Positions 18,095-28,287 of a stretch of 64,000 nt of DNA are shown here, piece by piece. The DNA is taken from assembly GCF_020873895.1 (NCBI RefSeq), contig NZ_JAHWGT010000007.1:62001-126000 (forward strand). Reading direction: 5' to 3'. Each line of letters starts with the position of its first letter. Positions within the stretch are counted from its first letter, which is position 1. The DNA comes from Streptomyces sp. DH12 (GTDB lineage: Bacteria; Actinomycetota; Actinomycetes; Streptomycetales; Streptomycetaceae). Under the pieces are notes generated by a model. The model worked only from the letters and a program-made list of their open reading frames with translations. It ran no database searches and had not been told where the DNA came from. The translations under genes and the position numbers were made by a program.

Positions 18095-19518
18095 CGCAGG
18101 AGCGCCAGGTACATCGCGTCCGTGCCGTGCAGGTGGGGCCAGAGCTGTACGTCGGGCCCGTCGCCGAGCGCGGGCACGCCGGGCATCAGGGGGCGGGCGT
18201 CGATCAGCTCGGCGCTCGTCCCCGCCGCCTCCCCGCGCCCCCTCAGGATGTCGTCGACGACCGCCCGGGTCTCCGCGAGGTGCGGCGAGCAGGTCGCGTA
18301 CCCGACGACGCCGCCGACGCGCACCGCCTTCAGCGCCTCGGCGAGCAGCGACCGCTGGAGCGGGGCGAAGCCGTCCAGGTCCTCGGGGCGGCGGCGCCAG
18401 CGCGCCTCGGGGCGGCGGCGCAGGGCGCCGAGGCCCGAGCAGGGCACGTCGACGAGGACGCGGTCGAAGGAGCCCGGTCGCCAGGGCGGGCGGGTGCCGT
18501 CGGCGGTGACGACCTCGTACGGGCCGGGGTTGCCCTCCAGGGCGCGCGCGACGAGGCGGGCCCGGTGGGGCTGCTTCTCGGCGGCGAGCAGGAAGGCCCC
18601 GCGCCGAGCGGCGAGCGCGCCGAGCAGGGCGGCCTTGCCGCCGGGACCGGCGCACCCGTCCAGCCACCGCTCGTCCCGGCCGTCGAGGGGAGCGTCGGCC
18701 AGGGCGAGTGCCACGAGCTGGCTGCCCTCGTCCTGCACGCCGACCCGGCCCTCCCGGACGGCGTCCAGGGCGCCCGGCTCGCCGCCCTCGGAGAGGCGCA
18801 CGGCGTAGGGCGACCAGCGCCCGGGGAGCGCGGCGTCCTCGCCGAGCGCCGCCAGCAGCTCGTCGGGGGTGGCCCGGCCGGGGCGGGCGACGAGGGTCAC
18901 CTCGGGCCGTTCGTTGTCGGCCTCCAGCAGGTCCTCGATGCCCGCGCGGCCGCCGCCCAGGGCGTCCCACAGGGCGGAGACCACCCAGCGCGGGTGTGCG
19001 TGCACGACGGCGAGGTGGTCCTCCGGGTCCTCGTCGTAGGGCGGCGCGACCCGCTCCAGCCAGGCGTCCAGGTCGTGCTGGGCGACCTTGCGCAGTACGG
19101 CGTTGACGAACTTCGCCCGTCCGTCGCCGAGCACCACGCGCGCCAGCTCGACGCTGGCCGAGACCGCCGCGTGCGTCGGGATCCGCGTCCCGAGCAGCTG
19201 GTGCGCGCCGAGCGCCAGCACGTCCAGCACCGGCGGGTCGACCTCGCGCAGCGGCCGGTCGACGCAGGCGGCGACGATCGCGTCGTACGTGCCCTGGCGC
19301 CGCAGCGTCCCGTAGACCAGCTCCGTCGCCAGCGCCGCGTCCCGCGCGTCGAAGCCGTCCTTCTCCCGCGCCTTGCGCAGCAGGGGCGGGAGGACGAGGT
19401 TGGCGTAGGCGTCCCGCTCGTCGACGGCGCGCAGCGCCTCGAAGGCCAGGATCCGCACGGGGTCCTTCTTGGGGCGCCGGTGGGGCTTGGGGGGACGGCG
19501 ACGGGCTTGCTCGCTCAA
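18082..19518 (-). CDS. rsmB: RsmB-family 16S rRNA m5C methyltransferase
   Basis: The 478-residue protein joins an N-terminal NusB-like RNA-binding domain (about 20-170) to a C-terminal Rossmann-fold methyltransferase. The SAM-binding block is [15 protein letters not shown]. The two catalytic cysteines of the m5C family are in [14 protein letters not shown] and YATCSPH. It would methylate C967 (E. coli numbering) of 16S rRNA. The start is a TTG at 19518 with GGAG upstream. The gene lies downstream of fmt, as in many bacteria, with a 133-bp gap. Confidence 0.93.
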   Translation of the reverse strand: MSEQARRRPPKPHRRPKKDPVRILAFEALRAVDERDAYANLVLPPLLRKAREKDGFDARDAALATELVYGTLRRQGTYDAIVAACVDRPLREVDPPVLDVLALGAHQLLGTRIPTHAAVSASVELARVVLGDGRAKFVNAVLRKVAQHDLDAWLERVAPPYDEDPEDHLAVVHAHPRWVVSALWDALGGGRAGIEDLLEADNERPEVTLVARPGRATPDELLAALGEDAALPGRWSPYAVRLSEGGEPGALDAVREGRVGVQDEGSQLVALALADAPLDGRDERWLDGCAGPGGKAALLGALAARRGAFLLAAEKQPHRARLVARALEGNPGPYEVVTADGTRPPWRPGSFDRVLVDVPCSGLGALRRRPEARWRRRPEDLDGFAPLQRSLLAEALKAVRVGGVVGYATCSPHLAETRAVVDDILRGRGEAAGTSAELIDARPLMPGVPALGDGPDVQLWPHLHGTDAMYLALLRRTA

Positions 19519-19651
19519 AAGGTGCTCCGCTTTCGCATTCGGTAGAACCCTTCCAGCGTAGTGCGCCGCTCGTCCGCGCGGCCCGGCCCCCGGGGCGCCG
19601 GTCCCCCGGGGGCCGGCGGCCGGCGGGGCGCGCCGACCGCCGGGCGAGGCG

Positions 19652-20587
19652 TCAGGCGGCGCCGAGGCGCTCGCCCGCGCCGATGCGCACGCCGCGCGCC
19701 CAGTCCGCGGCCCGCATGGGCTTCTTGCCCTGGGCCTGCACCCACAGCAGCTCGACGGCGTGCGAGCCGGTGCCGACGTGCACGTCGTTCTTGCCGACCG
19801 CCAGCTCGCCGGGGGCCAGGTCGGTTCGGCCCGGGGCGGGCACGGCCTGGACCAGCTTGAGGCGCTCGCCGCGGAAGAGGGTCCACGCCCCGGGGGCCGG
19901 GGTGCAGCCGCGCACGACGCGGTCGACGCGGAGCGCCGGCGCGGTCCAGTCGACCCGGGCGTCCTCGACGGTGATCTTCGGCGCGAGCGTGACGCCCTCG
20001 GCGGGCTGCGGGACGGCCTTCAGGGTGCCGTCCTCGATGCCGTCCATGGTCGCGGCGAGCAGCCCGGAGCCGGCGAACGCCAGCCGGGTGAGCAGGTCGC
20101 CGCTGGTGTCGGTGGGCCGGACCGCCTCGGTGACCACGCCGTACACGGGCCCGGAGTCCAGGCCCTCCTCGATCAGGAAGGTCGACGCGCCGGTCATCTC
20201 GTCCCCCGCCATCAGCGCGTGCTGGACCGGCGCGGCGCCGCGCCAGGCGGGCAGCAGGGAGAAATGCAGGTTGACCCAGCCGTGGGCGGGGATGTCGAGC
20301 GCGACCTTCGGCAGGAGCGCGCCGTAGGCGACCACCGGGCAGCAGTCGGGCGCGATCTCGCGGAGCCGGGCGAGGAAGTCCTCGTCACGGGGCCTGGCCG
20401 GCTTGAGCACCTCGATCCCCGCCTCGGCCGCCCGCTCCGCCACCGGGCTCGCGACCAGCCTGCGGCCCCGTCCCGCGGGCGCGTCGGGCCTGGTGACGAC
20501 GGCGGCGACCTCGTGCCGGTCGGAGGCGATGAGGGCGTCCAGGGCGGGTACGGCGACCTCGGGGGTGCCTGCGAAGACGAGCTTCAC
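19652..20587 (-). CDS. fmt: Methionyl-tRNA formyltransferase
   Basis: The 311-residue enzyme transfers a formyl group from 10-formyl-tetrahydrofolate to initiator Met-tRNA. It has an N-terminal Rossmann domain ([16 protein letters not shown]) and the formyltransferase signature [20 protein letters not shown] with downstream Asp in EEGLDSG. A C-terminal OB-like tRNA-binding domain starts near residue 205. The GTG at 20587 fits the family start and has GAGG 9 bases upstream. It is followed by rsmB. Confidence 0.96.
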   Translation of the reverse strand: MKLVFAGTPEVAVPALDALIASDRHEVAAVVTRPDAPAGRGRRLVASPVAERAAEAGIEVLKPARPRDEDFLARLREIAPDCCPVVAYGALLPKVALDIPAHGWVNLHFSLLPAWRGAAPVQHALMAGDEMTGASTFLIEEGLDSGPVYGVVTEAVRPTDTSGDLLTRLAFAGSGLLAATMDGIEDGTLKAVPQPAEGVTLAPKITVEDARVDWTAPALRVDRVVRGCTPAPGAWTLFRGERLKLVQAVPAPGRTDLAPGELAVGKNDVHVGTGSHAVELLWVQAQGKKPMRAADWARGVRIGAGERLGAA

Positions 20588-20740
20588 TCCGTGATACCTC
20601 GCTTGTTCGTCGGAGCGCGGCGGGAGAGGCCCTGCCGGGTCCCGGGGGCGGTCGGGCAACGCACCAGTCTAGGGCCTGCCCTGTGGGGCGCCGCCCCGGC
20701 CGACCTGGTCGGCCGGCTCCCGCGCCGCCCGGGTCCGGGG

Positions 20741-20783
20741 GGCGTACGCATATCCGTGCGCCCTGCGCATATGCGGATACGCC
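20741..20783. repeat. Inverted repeat between fmt and a divergent HTH gene
   Basis: GGCGTA (20741-20746) pairs with TACGCC (20778-20783), and CGCATAT (20747-20753) pairs with ATATGCG (20769-20775), leaving a 2-base bulge and a 15-base loop. The AT-rich CATAT/ATATG core stands out from the GC-rich surroundings. It lies in the 308-bp divergent region 20588-20895 and could be an operator or an RNA hairpin in either leader. I see nothing else firm in this gap. Confidence 0.5.
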
Positions 20784-20832
20784 CCCGCTGCGTGACCCCG
20801 GCCACGGGTGGCGCGTTGTCAAAGCAGATTGA

Positions 20833-21444
<612 letters not shown>

Positions 21445-21541
21445 CCCTCCCCTCCCACCGGCCGCCCGGCCCGCCGCCCCTCCCCCGCGGCGGGCCGGGC
21501 GGCCGTCGCACGTCGCCGGCCGTCCGCCGCGCCCCGCCGGT

Positions 21542-23695
21542 TCAGCCGATGTCCGGTGGGTCGATCCGCACGCGCACGGGCGTGGTCCCGCCCTTCGCCA
21601 GCCGGGCCGCCTGGGCGGTCTTCAGCGCGGCGGCCAGAGAGGCCCCGCTGCCCGGCGGGACCCGCAGCAGGGCGCGTTCCCAAACCTCCCCCGGGGGCGG
21701 GTCGCCCGGGCGGCGCGGGCCGCCCGGGGCGGGCCGGCGGAGCGGGACCGGCCCGAGGACCTCGGCCTCGGCGGGGAGCCGCACGGCCGCCAGGAACTCC
21801 GCGACCGCCTCGGCGGGCCCCGCCACCGCGGCCATCCGGGAGACCGGCGGGAACCCCAGCTCGGCCCGCTCGGCAAGCTCCCGCTGGGCGTGCCCCACGG
21901 GGTCCCACCGCACCAGCGCCTGCACCGGCCGCAGCGTCGGTTCGGCGACGACCACGACCGTCCCGCCCTCGGCCTGGCCGCGCACCAGGGACGCCGCGTC
22001 GATCCAGCGGCGCAGCGCTTCCTCGCCGGCCCGCAGGTCGGGCCGGGACAGCAGCGCCCAGCCGTCCAGGAGGAGCGCGGCCGCGTACCCGCCCTCGGCG
22101 ACCGGTTCGGCGCCCGGCGTGCTCACCACGAGCGCGGGCCGGGCCGGTACGGCGTCGAGGACGTGGTCCCGCCCGGAGGTGCGCACCGGTACGGCCGGGA
22201 AGGCGCGCCCCAGTTCCTCGGCGGTGCGCCGCGCGCCCACCACCTGGGCACGCAACCGGGTGCCGCCGCACTCGGCGCAGTGCCAGTCCGGCTCGCCGCG
22301 CCCGCACCAGCCGCAGCGCAACTCGCGCTGCTCGGGCGCCTCCAGGGGGCCCGCGCAGTGCCCGCACCGCGCCGGAGCACGGCACCGCTCGCACGCCAAC
22401 CGCGGCACATAACCGCGCCGGGGCACCTGCACCAGCACCGGCCCCGTCTTCAGCCCGTCCCGTACGGCCTGCCACGCGAGGGACGGCAGGCGCGCGGCGC
22501 GCGCGGCCTCGTCCCGCGCCAGCTCGCCGTCCCCCACGGTCCGTACGAGCGGCGCGGCGGCACGCACCTGGTCGCGCGGGGCCGCCAGGGGCTTGGCCCA
22601 GCCGCTCTCGACGAGCTGCGCCGCCTCGACCGTGCAGCTCGTCCCGCCGAGGAGGAAGGCGCAGCGGTCGTTCGCGGCGCGCAGCAACAGCACCTCGCGG
22701 GCGTGCGGCAGCGGCGCGTGGGGCTCGCTGTGGCTGGAGTCGCCGTCGTCCCAGATCGCGACGAGCCCGAGGTCCCGCACGGGGGCGAACATCGCGGCGC
22801 GCGTCCCCACGACGGCGCGCACGGCCCCGCGCCGGACGGCGAGCCACTGGGCGTACCGCCTCTCGGGCCCGGCCTCGGCGGTCAGCACCGCGTGCCGGCC
22901 CTCGCCGAGGACCGCGGTCAGCGCCGCGTCCACCCGCCCGGCCGCCCGCCCGTCGGGCACGACGACGAGCGCGCCGCGGCCGGAGGCGAGCGTGGCGCCG
23001 ACGGCCCTGGCCAGCTCCTCCGCCCAGTGCGGGCCAGGGAGCGCGTTCCACACGGCCCGCGGCGCGGCGCCCCGCGCGAGGGCAGCCAGGAACGCCTCAC
23101 CCCGCGCGTACCGCGACCACGTCCCGGGCTCCGGCGCGGCGGGCGCCGGCAGCGGCTCCGGGGAGGGGCGGCCCTCGGCGCGGGCGCTGCGCGGGGGGAC
23201 GGCCAGCTGGAGCACGTCGGCGAGGCTCCCGGCGTATCGGTCGGCGACGGCCCGTGCCAGGGCGAGCAGCTCCGCGCCGAGGACGGGCTCGGGCGACACC
23301 ACGTCGGCGAGGGCGGCCAGGGGCCCGGAGTAGTCGGAGTCGGCGCGCCGCTCCACGAGGAACCCGTCGATGAGGCGCCCGCCCTCGCGCCGCCCGCCCC
23401 GCACCCGGTGCGCGCCGGCCCCGAACCGCACCCGCACCCGCACGCCCGGCTGGGCGACGGCGTCGAGCTCGGCGGGCACGGCGTAGTCGAAGAACTGGTC
23501 GAGGTGGAGGACGCCCTTGTTCACCACGACCCGCGCGACGGGCAGCTCCGCGGCGAGCGCGGCCCCCCGCCACGTCCGCGGCCTGGCGCGCGGCGCCTTC
23601 GCCGCCCGGACGCTGTCCCGTATCAGCGCGAGCTGCTCGGGCGGCTCGGCCCCCCGGCCCCCGCCGCCTTCCGCCCGCCCTTCCTCGCCGCTCAC
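21542..23695 (-). CDS. priA: PriA-like primosomal protein N', helicase motifs degenerate
   Basis: This PriA-family protein of about 717 residues keeps the N-terminal DNA 3'-end-binding domain (VVVNKGVLHLDQFFDYAVP). It also keeps the zinc-binding cysteine pairs (CERC, CGHC, CGWC, CAEC between about residues 445 and 490) and the C-terminal domain. The Walker A lysine loop is absent: the position reads ALPGPHWAEELA. The DEAH box is replaced by WDDGDSSH. Actinobacterial PriA proteins are commonly annotated as lacking helicase activity, so it probably acts only as a replication-restart adaptor. The start is uncertain between GTG codons at 23695 (TAGGA upstream) and 23719. Confidence 0.88.
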   Translation of the reverse strand: MSGEEGRAEGGGGRGAEPPEQLALIRDSVRAAKAPRARPRTWRGAALAAELPVARVVVNKGVLHLDQFFDYAVPAELDAVAQPGVRVRVRFGAGAHRVRGGRREGGRLIDGFLVERRADSDYSGPLAALADVVSPEPVLGAELLALARAVADRYAGSLADVLQLAVPPRSARAEGRPSPEPLPAPAAPEPGTWSRYARGEAFLAALARGAAPRAVWNALPGPHWAEELARAVGATLASGRGALVVVPDGRAAGRVDAALTAVLGEGRHAVLTAEAGPERRYAQWLAVRRGAVRAVVGTRAAMFAPVRDLGLVAIWDDGDSSHSEPHAPLPHAREVLLLRAANDRCAFLLGGTSCTVEAAQLVESGWAKPLAAPRDQVRAAAPLVRTVGDGELARDEAARAARLPSLAWQAVRDGLKTGPVLVQVPRRGYVPRLACERCRAPARCGHCAGPLEAPEQRELRCGWCGRGEPDWHCAECGGTRLRAQVVGARRTAEELGRAFPAVPVRTSGRDHVLDAVPARPALVVSTPGAEPVAEGGYAAALLLDGWALLSRPDLRAGEEALRRWIDAASLVRGQAEGGTVVVVAEPTLRPVQALVRWDPVGHAQRELAERAELGFPPVSRMAAVAGPAEAVAEFLAAVRLPAEAEVLGPVPLRRPAPGGPRRPGDPPPGEVWERALLRVPPGSGASLAAALKTAQAARLAKGGTTPVRVRIDPPDIG

Positions 23696-23760
23696 AGCCC
23701 CATTCCTACCAGAGCCCACCGACAGCGCCGGGTGTCGGCGGGACGTGCTGTGATGACCGC

Positions 23761-24206
23761 GTGACCGTCCATGACACCGCGGCGCTTCTGCCGCCCGTAC
23801 CCGCCCTGCGCGACCACTGCCGCGCCCTCGCCCTGCTGGAGGCGATCCTCCGCCCGGACCCCGCGCACCGGCGCTTCACCTTCCACGCGCGCTGGACGGC
23901 GACCGAGGAGCTCGCCGCGATGAGCAACGGCTCGGGGGACGAGTACGCGATCGTCTTCGCCCCGGCGGGCGCCCTCGTGGTGGGCTTCGACCACGAGTCG
24001 CCGATGAGCCCCTACGTCGGCGACGGGCCGTGGCCGGGCGTCGTCGACGAGGTCCCCGATGTCTTCCACCGGTACCTGGAGCCGTGTACCCGCGACGGCG
24101 ACGGCTTCCCCGCCATGACCGTCTGCCTGCCCTGAACCCGCGGCTGACGCCGGCCGACCTCGCCGAGGACGCCGTCGCGGTCGGGTATCCGCGGGCCGGC
24201 CGCTGA
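23761..24206 (+). pseudogene. Decayed actinobacterial hypothetical gene with internal deletion and frameshift
   Basis: The first frame encodes 124 residues (23761-24135) with family-like segments such as MSNGSGDEYAIVFAPAGA and FDHESPMSPY, then stops just after VCLP. In another frame, 24132-24206 reads LNPRLTPADLAEDAVAVGYP and ends at TGA. From memory, complete relatives are about 220-240 residues, continue after a VCLW-like motif and end with such a segment. About 100 residues therefore seem deleted, with the remnant now out of frame. A short functional protein is possible. The GTG at 23761 starts 65 bp from divergent priA. Confidence 0.6.
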
Positions 24207-24212
24207 CACGCC

Positions 24213-24248
24213 GAAGTCCGGCATCCCCGGGGCGGGGTGCCGGACTTC
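24213..24248. terminator. metK terminator hairpin
   Basis: GAAGTCCGGCA (24213-24223) pairs perfectly with TGCCGGACTTC (24238-24248). The stem extends inward through TCCC/GGGG pairs to about 15 bp with a 6-base loop. It lies 11 bp beyond the metK stop and 6 bp after the decayed gene on the other strand, so it can serve both. Confidence 0.88.
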
Positions 24249-24259
24249 GAGGCGGGTTC

Positions 24260-25468
24260 CTACAGGCCGGCGGCGTGGCGGAGGGCGTCGACGCGGTCGG
24301 TGCGTTCCCAGGTGAAGTCGGGCAGTTCGCGGCCGAAGTGGCCGTAGGCGGCCGTCTGGGAGTAGATCGGGCGGAGCAGGTCGAGGTCGCGGATGATCGC
24401 GGCGGGGCGGAGGTCGAAGACCGCCGCGATGGCGTTCTCGATCCTCTCCACGTCGACCTTGGCGGTGCCGAAGGTCTCGACGAACAGGCCCACCGGCTCG
24501 GCCTTGCCGATGGCGTAGGCGACCTGGACCTCGCAGCGGGAGGCCAGACCGGCCGCGACGACGTTCTTGGCGACCCAGCGCATCGCGTACGCGGCCGAGC
24601 GGTCGACCTTCGAGGGGTCCTTGCCCGAGAACGCGCCACCACCGTGGCGGGCCATGCCGCCGTAGGTGTCGATGATGATCTTCCGGCCGGTCAGGCCCGC
24701 GTCGCCCATCGGCCCGCCGATCTCGAACCGACCCGTCGGGTTGACCAGCAGCCGGTAACCCTCGGTGTCCAGCTTGATCCCGTCGTCCAGCAGCTGCTTC
24801 AGCACATGCTCCACGACGAACTCGCGGATGTCGGGCGCCAGCAGCGACTCCAGGTCGATGTCCGAGGCGTGCTGCGAGGACACCACCACCGTGTCCAGAC
24901 GCACCGCCTTGTCACCGTCGTACTCGATGGTGACCTGCGTCTTGCCGTCGGGACGCAGGTAGGGGATCGTGCCGTTCTTGCGGACCTCGGTCAGCCGCTT
25001 CGACAACCGGTGCGCGAGGTGGATCGGCAGCGGCATCAGCTCCGGCGTCTCATCCGACGCGTAGCCGAACATCAGGCCCTGGTCGCCCGCACCCTGCTTG
25101 TCCAGCTCGTCCTCGTCACCCTCCACCCGGGTCTCATAGGCGGTGTCCACACCCTGCGCGATGTCCGGGGACTGCGCGCCGATCGACACCGACACCCCGC
25201 ACGACGCGCCGTCGAAGCCCTTCTTCGACGAGTCGTAACCGATCTCCAGGATCTTGTTGCGCACCAGCGTGGGAATGTCCGCGTACGCCTTGGTCGTCAC
25301 CTCGCCGGCCACGTGCACCAGACCGGTGGTGATCAACGTCTCCACGGCGACACGCGAAGCGGGATCCTCCCGCAACAACGCGTCGAGAATGGTGTCGCTG
25401 ATCTGGTCAGCGATCTTGTCGGGGTGACCCTCGGTCACGGACTCCGAGGTGAACAGACGACGGGACAC
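24260..25468 (-). CDS. metK: S-adenosylmethionine synthetase
   Basis: The 402-residue enzyme makes S-adenosylmethionine from methionine and ATP. It has the family signatures [12 protein letters not shown] and [16 protein letters not shown], the N-terminal [20 protein letters not shown]-type start (ATP-binding His included), and the normal length. The GTG at 25468 has GGGAG about 5 bases upstream. The 245-bp upstream gap to coaBC holds no recognisable SAM riboswitch. Confidence 0.98.
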   Translation of the reverse strand: MSRRLFTSESVTEGHPDKIADQISDTILDALLREDPASRVAVETLITTGLVHVAGEVTTKAYADIPTLVRNKILEIGYDSSKKGFDGASCGVSVSIGAQSPDIAQGVDTAYETRVEGDEDELDKQGAGDQGLMFGYASDETPELMPLPIHLAHRLSKRLTEVRKNGTIPYLRPDGKTQVTIEYDGDKAVRLDTVVVSSQHASDIDLESLLAPDIREFVVEHVLKQLLDDGIKLDTEGYRLLVNPTGRFEIGGPMGDAGLTGRKIIIDTYGGMARHGGGAFSGKDPSKVDRSAAYAMRWVAKNVVAAGLASRCEVQVAYAIGKAEPVGLFVETFGTAKVDVERIENAIAAVFDLRPAAIIRDLDLLRPIYSQTAAYGHFGRELPDFTWERTDRVDALRHAAGL

Positions 25469-25713
25469 AACGCTCCCTGGGTTTGCAGCGGCTGCTGGCT
25501 GATCATTGGTGGACCGGCAGGGGGCTGCGCCCCGCGTCGTTCCGGGAACAGTTTATCGGGCACTCTCGGGCATTGGACCAGGTGTCTCGCACAACGGGAG
25601 CCTGATTGGCCACATCGGCCGCACCGGCGACGGCAAGATCACCCGTCCGAACGCGGGAGTTCGCCCCGTTCGCGGGCGCCGGGGGCTGTGAGGGGAATCA
25701 CGGCGGGCCGGCT

Positions 25714-26922
25714 TCAGGGGAGGCGCGGGACGACCAGGTCCCACACGGTGTCCGCGAGGGCCTCCTTCGGACCGTGCGGCACCGGTGTCTCGCTGCCGTC
25801 GGCGCCGAGGACGACGGCCTCGTTCTCCTCCGAGCCGAAGGTCCTGCGCTCCCCCACCTCGTTGACGACGAGGAGGTCGCATCCCTTGCGGCGGAGCTTG
25901 GCGCGGCCGTTGGCGAGGACGTCGTCGGTCTCGGCGGCGAAGCCGACGACGACCTGGCCGGGGCGGGCGCGGTCGGCGGAGAGCTCCGCGAGGACGTCGG
26001 GGTTGCGGACGAGGACGACGGGCTCGGGCTCCTGCCCCTCCCGCTTCTTGATCTTCCCCGCGGCGTACGCGGCGGGTCGGAAGTCGGCCACGGCGGCGGC
26101 CATGACGACGGCGTCCGCGTCGGCGGCGGCCTTCAGCACGGCCTCGCGCAGCTGTACGGCCGTGCCGACCCGGACGACGTCGACGCCGGCCGGGTCGGGG
26201 AGGCCGGTGTCGGCGGCGACGAGGGTGACGCGGGCGCCCCGGGCCGCGGCCGTGCGGGCGAGGGCGTAGCCCTGCTTGCCGGAGGAGCGGTTGCCGAGGA
26301 AGCGGACGGGGTCCAACGGCTCGCGCGTGCCGCCGGCGCTGACGACGACGTGCCGACCGGTGAGGTCGGGCTCGGTGACCCCGCGGGCCAGCACGCGGCG
26401 GCACACCTCGAAGATCTCGCCGGGGTCGGGGAGGCGCCCCTTGCCCGTGTCGGCACCGGTGAGGCGGCCGACGGCGGGCTCGATGACGACGGCGCCGCGG
26501 CGCCTCAGCGTGGCGACGTTCTCCTGGGTGGCCGGGTGCTCCCACATCTCGGTGTGCATCGCCGGGGCGAAGACGACCGGGCAGCGGGCGGTGAGGAGCG
26601 TGTTGGTGAGGAGGTCCCCGGCGAGGCCGTGGGCGGCCTTGGCCAGCGTGTCGGCGGTGGCGGGGGCGACGACGACGAGGTCGGCGCCCTGTCCGATGCG
26701 CACGTGCGGGACCTCGTGCACGTCGTCCCAGACCTCGGCGGACACCGGGTTGCCGGAGAGCGCGGACCAGGTCGCCGCGCCGACGAAGTGCAGGGCGGAC
26801 GCCGTCGGGACGACCCGCACGTCGTGGCCCGACTCGGTCAGCCGGCGCAGCAGCTCGCACGCCTTGTAGGCGGCGATGCCGCCGCTGACTCCGAGGACGA
26901 CCTGGGGCTTGGACTCGGACAC
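25714..26922 (-). CDS. coaBC: Bifunctional phosphopantothenoylcysteine decarboxylase/synthetase
   Basis: This 402-residue fusion carries out two coenzyme A steps. The N-terminal CoaC flavoprotein (1-190) starts VVLGVSGGIAAYKACELL and has the substrate clamp motif PAMHTEMW, the actinobacterial version of PAMN. The C-terminal CoaB synthetase domain has AGGTREPLDPVRFLGNRSSG and KIKK, joining cysteine to phosphopantothenate. The GTG at 26922 follows GGGAGG at 5 bases. Rpo omega lies upstream, separated by a strong hairpin. Confidence 0.96.
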   Translation of the reverse strand: MSESKPQVVLGVSGGIAAYKACELLRRLTESGHDVRVVPTASALHFVGAATWSALSGNPVSAEVWDDVHEVPHVRIGQGADLVVVAPATADTLAKAAHGLAGDLLTNTLLTARCPVVFAPAMHTEMWEHPATQENVATLRRRGAVVIEPAVGRLTGADTGKGRLPDPGEIFEVCRRVLARGVTEPDLTGRHVVVSAGGTREPLDPVRFLGNRSSGKQGYALARTAAARGARVTLVAADTGLPDPAGVDVVRVGTAVQLREAVLKAAADADAVVMAAAVADFRPAAYAAGKIKKREGQEPEPVVLVRNPDVLAELSADRARPGQVVVGFAAETDDVLANGRAKLRRKGCDLLVVNEVGERRTFGSEENEAVVLGADGSETPVPHGPKEALADTVWDLVVPRLP

Positions 26923-26967
26923 TGCGCCTCCCGCTGGTGGGGTTCGGACGACTACCGGGACACACCT

Positions 26968-26996
26968 CAGGCCCGGCGGTCGTGCCGCCGGGCCTG
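26968..26996 (-). terminator. rpoZ terminator hairpin
   Basis: CAGGCCCGGCGG (26968-26979) and CCGCCGGGCCTG (26985-26996) form a perfect 12-bp stem with a 5-base loop, 20 bp after the rpoZ stop and before coaBC. Confidence 0.88.
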
Positions 26997-27016
26997 GTGA
27001 TGTCGTGTAGGAGCGC

Positions 27017-27289
27017 TTACTGCGCCGGGCCCTCGACGGCCTCGGAGGTCAGCAGGCCCGCGTTGATCTCCCGCAGGGCGATCGAGAGGGGCTTCTCGTG
27101 GACGTGGGTGTCCACCAGGGGCCCGACGTACTCCAGCAGGCCCTCACCGAGCTGCGAGTAGTACGCGTTGATCTGCCGCGCGCGCTTGGCCGCGTAGATC
27201 ACGAGGCTGTACTTCGAGTCAGTGGCCTCGAGCAGCTCGTCGATCGGCGGGTTGATGATGCCCTCGGGCGCGGTGATGGAAGAGGACAC
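27017..27289 (-). CDS. rpoZ: RNA polymerase omega subunit
   Basis: The 90-residue protein matches actinobacterial omega, with [32 protein letters not shown] and the C-terminal [13 protein letters not shown]. Omega assists beta-prime folding and polymerase assembly. The GTG start at 27289 gives the usual size. It follows gmk after 29 bp, so the two are probably co-transcribed, and it is terminated by the hairpin at 26968-26996. Confidence 0.97.
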   Translation of the reverse strand: MSSSITAPEGIINPPIDELLEATDSKYSLVIYAAKRARQINAYYSQLGEGLLEYVGPLVDTHVHEKPLSIALREINAGLLTSEAVEGPAQ

Positions 27290-27318
27290 GCTCTACCTTC
27301 CGAAAAAGTGGACAAGAA

Positions 27319-27912
27319 TCAGACAACGTCCATCAAGGCTAGCAGCTCACGCGCCACGTCCTCGACGGAGGTGTTGACGAGGGTGACGTCGAACTCGGAC
27401 TCCGCGGCCAGTTCGACCTTGGCAGCTCCGAGGCGCCGCTCGATGACCTCCGGCGACTCCGTGCCCCGGCCGGTGAGCCGCCTGACCAGCTCGTCCCAGC
27501 TCGGCGGGGCGAGGAAGACCAGCTGGGCCTCCGGCATGGACTCGCGGACCAGCCGGGCGCCCTGGAGGTCGATCTCCAGCAGCACGGGCTCGCCGGACTC
27601 CAGGCGCTCCTGGACCGCGCGGCGCGGCGTGCCGTAGCGGTTGCCCGCGAACTCGGCCCACTCCAGCAGCTCGCCGTTGGCGATCAGCTTGTCGAACTCG
27701 TCGTCCGAGACGAAGTGGTACTGGACGCCGTCCTGCTCGCCGGGGCGCGGCTGGCGGGTCGTGGCCGACACCGAGAGCCAGACCTCCGGGTGGACCTTGC
27801 GCATATGGGCGACGACCGTGCTCTTGCCGACCCCGGAGGGGCCGGAGAGCACGGTCAGCCGCGGACGTACGTCCGGGGGCTCGGGGGTCGTCCCCCGGGA
27901 TGTTGCAGCCAT
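27319..27912 (-). CDS. gmk: Guanylate kinase
   Basis: The 197-residue kinase phosphorylates GMP to GDP. The P-loop is [10 protein letters not shown] at about residues 23-32. The GMP-binding region follows with [13 protein letters not shown] and [11 protein letters not shown], and the lid has [18 protein letters not shown]. Length is normal, with a short disordered N-terminal extension. It lies between ihf and rpoZ on the same strand; the same order is frequent in actinobacteria. Confidence 0.97.
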   Translation of the reverse strand: MAATSRGTTPEPPDVRPRLTVLSGPSGVGKSTVVAHMRKVHPEVWLSVSATTRQPRPGEQDGVQYHFVSDDEFDKLIANGELLEWAEFAGNRYGTPRRAVQERLESGEPVLLEIDLQGARLVRESMPEAQLVFLAPPSWDELVRRLTGRGTESPEVIERRLGAAKVELAAESEFDVTLVNTSVEDVARELLALMDVV

Positions 27913-27963
27913 GGGGCGATTATTCCAGCTTCCGGGAGCGGTCCAGGACGCCGGTACCGGCCG

Positions 27964-28287
27964 TCAGGCGCCGGAGCCGCCGAACTCGCGCTCCAGGGAG
28001 GCGATCTGGTTGGAACCGAGCCCGCGCACGCGGCGGCTCTCGGAGATGCCGAGCCGCTCCATGATCTGCTTGGCGCGGACCTTGCCCACGCCCGGCAGGG
28101 ACTCCAGCAGGGCGGAGACCTTCATCTTGCCGATGACATCGTTCTCCTGACCCTGCTTGATGACCTCGTGGAGCGAGGCACCGGAGTGCTTGAGTCGATT
28201 CTTGACCTCGGCCCGCTCCCGGCGAGCCGCGGCGGCCTTTTCGAGCGCGGCTGCGCGCTGTTCAGGGGTAAGGGGCGGAAGAGCCAC
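27964..28287 (-). CDS. ihf: Actinobacterial integration host factor (sIHF/mIHF)
   Basis: The GTG start at 28287 gives 107 residues, the length I recall for Streptomyces sIHF. The sequence starts VALPPLTPEQRAAALEKA, continues with a basic helix, and ends with the helix-two-turn-helix DNA-binding core (SLPGVGKVRAKQIMERLGI). It is a nucleoid-associated protein that binds DNA without sequence specificity and affects sporulation and secondary metabolism in Streptomyces. The longer open frame to 28350 has no good ribosome binding site. It is the first gene of an ihf-gmk-rpoZ run. Confidence 0.94.
   Translation of the reverse strand: MALPPLTPEQRAAALEKAAAARRERAEVKNRLKHSGASLHEVIKQGQENDVIGKMKVSALLESLPGVGKVRAKQIMERLGISESRRVRGLGSNQIASLEREFGGSGA

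Noticed and set aside
25469-25713. Possible SAM riboswitch before metK
   Set aside because: No SAM-I, SAM-II or SAM-IV core motif or terminator fork is visible in the leader.
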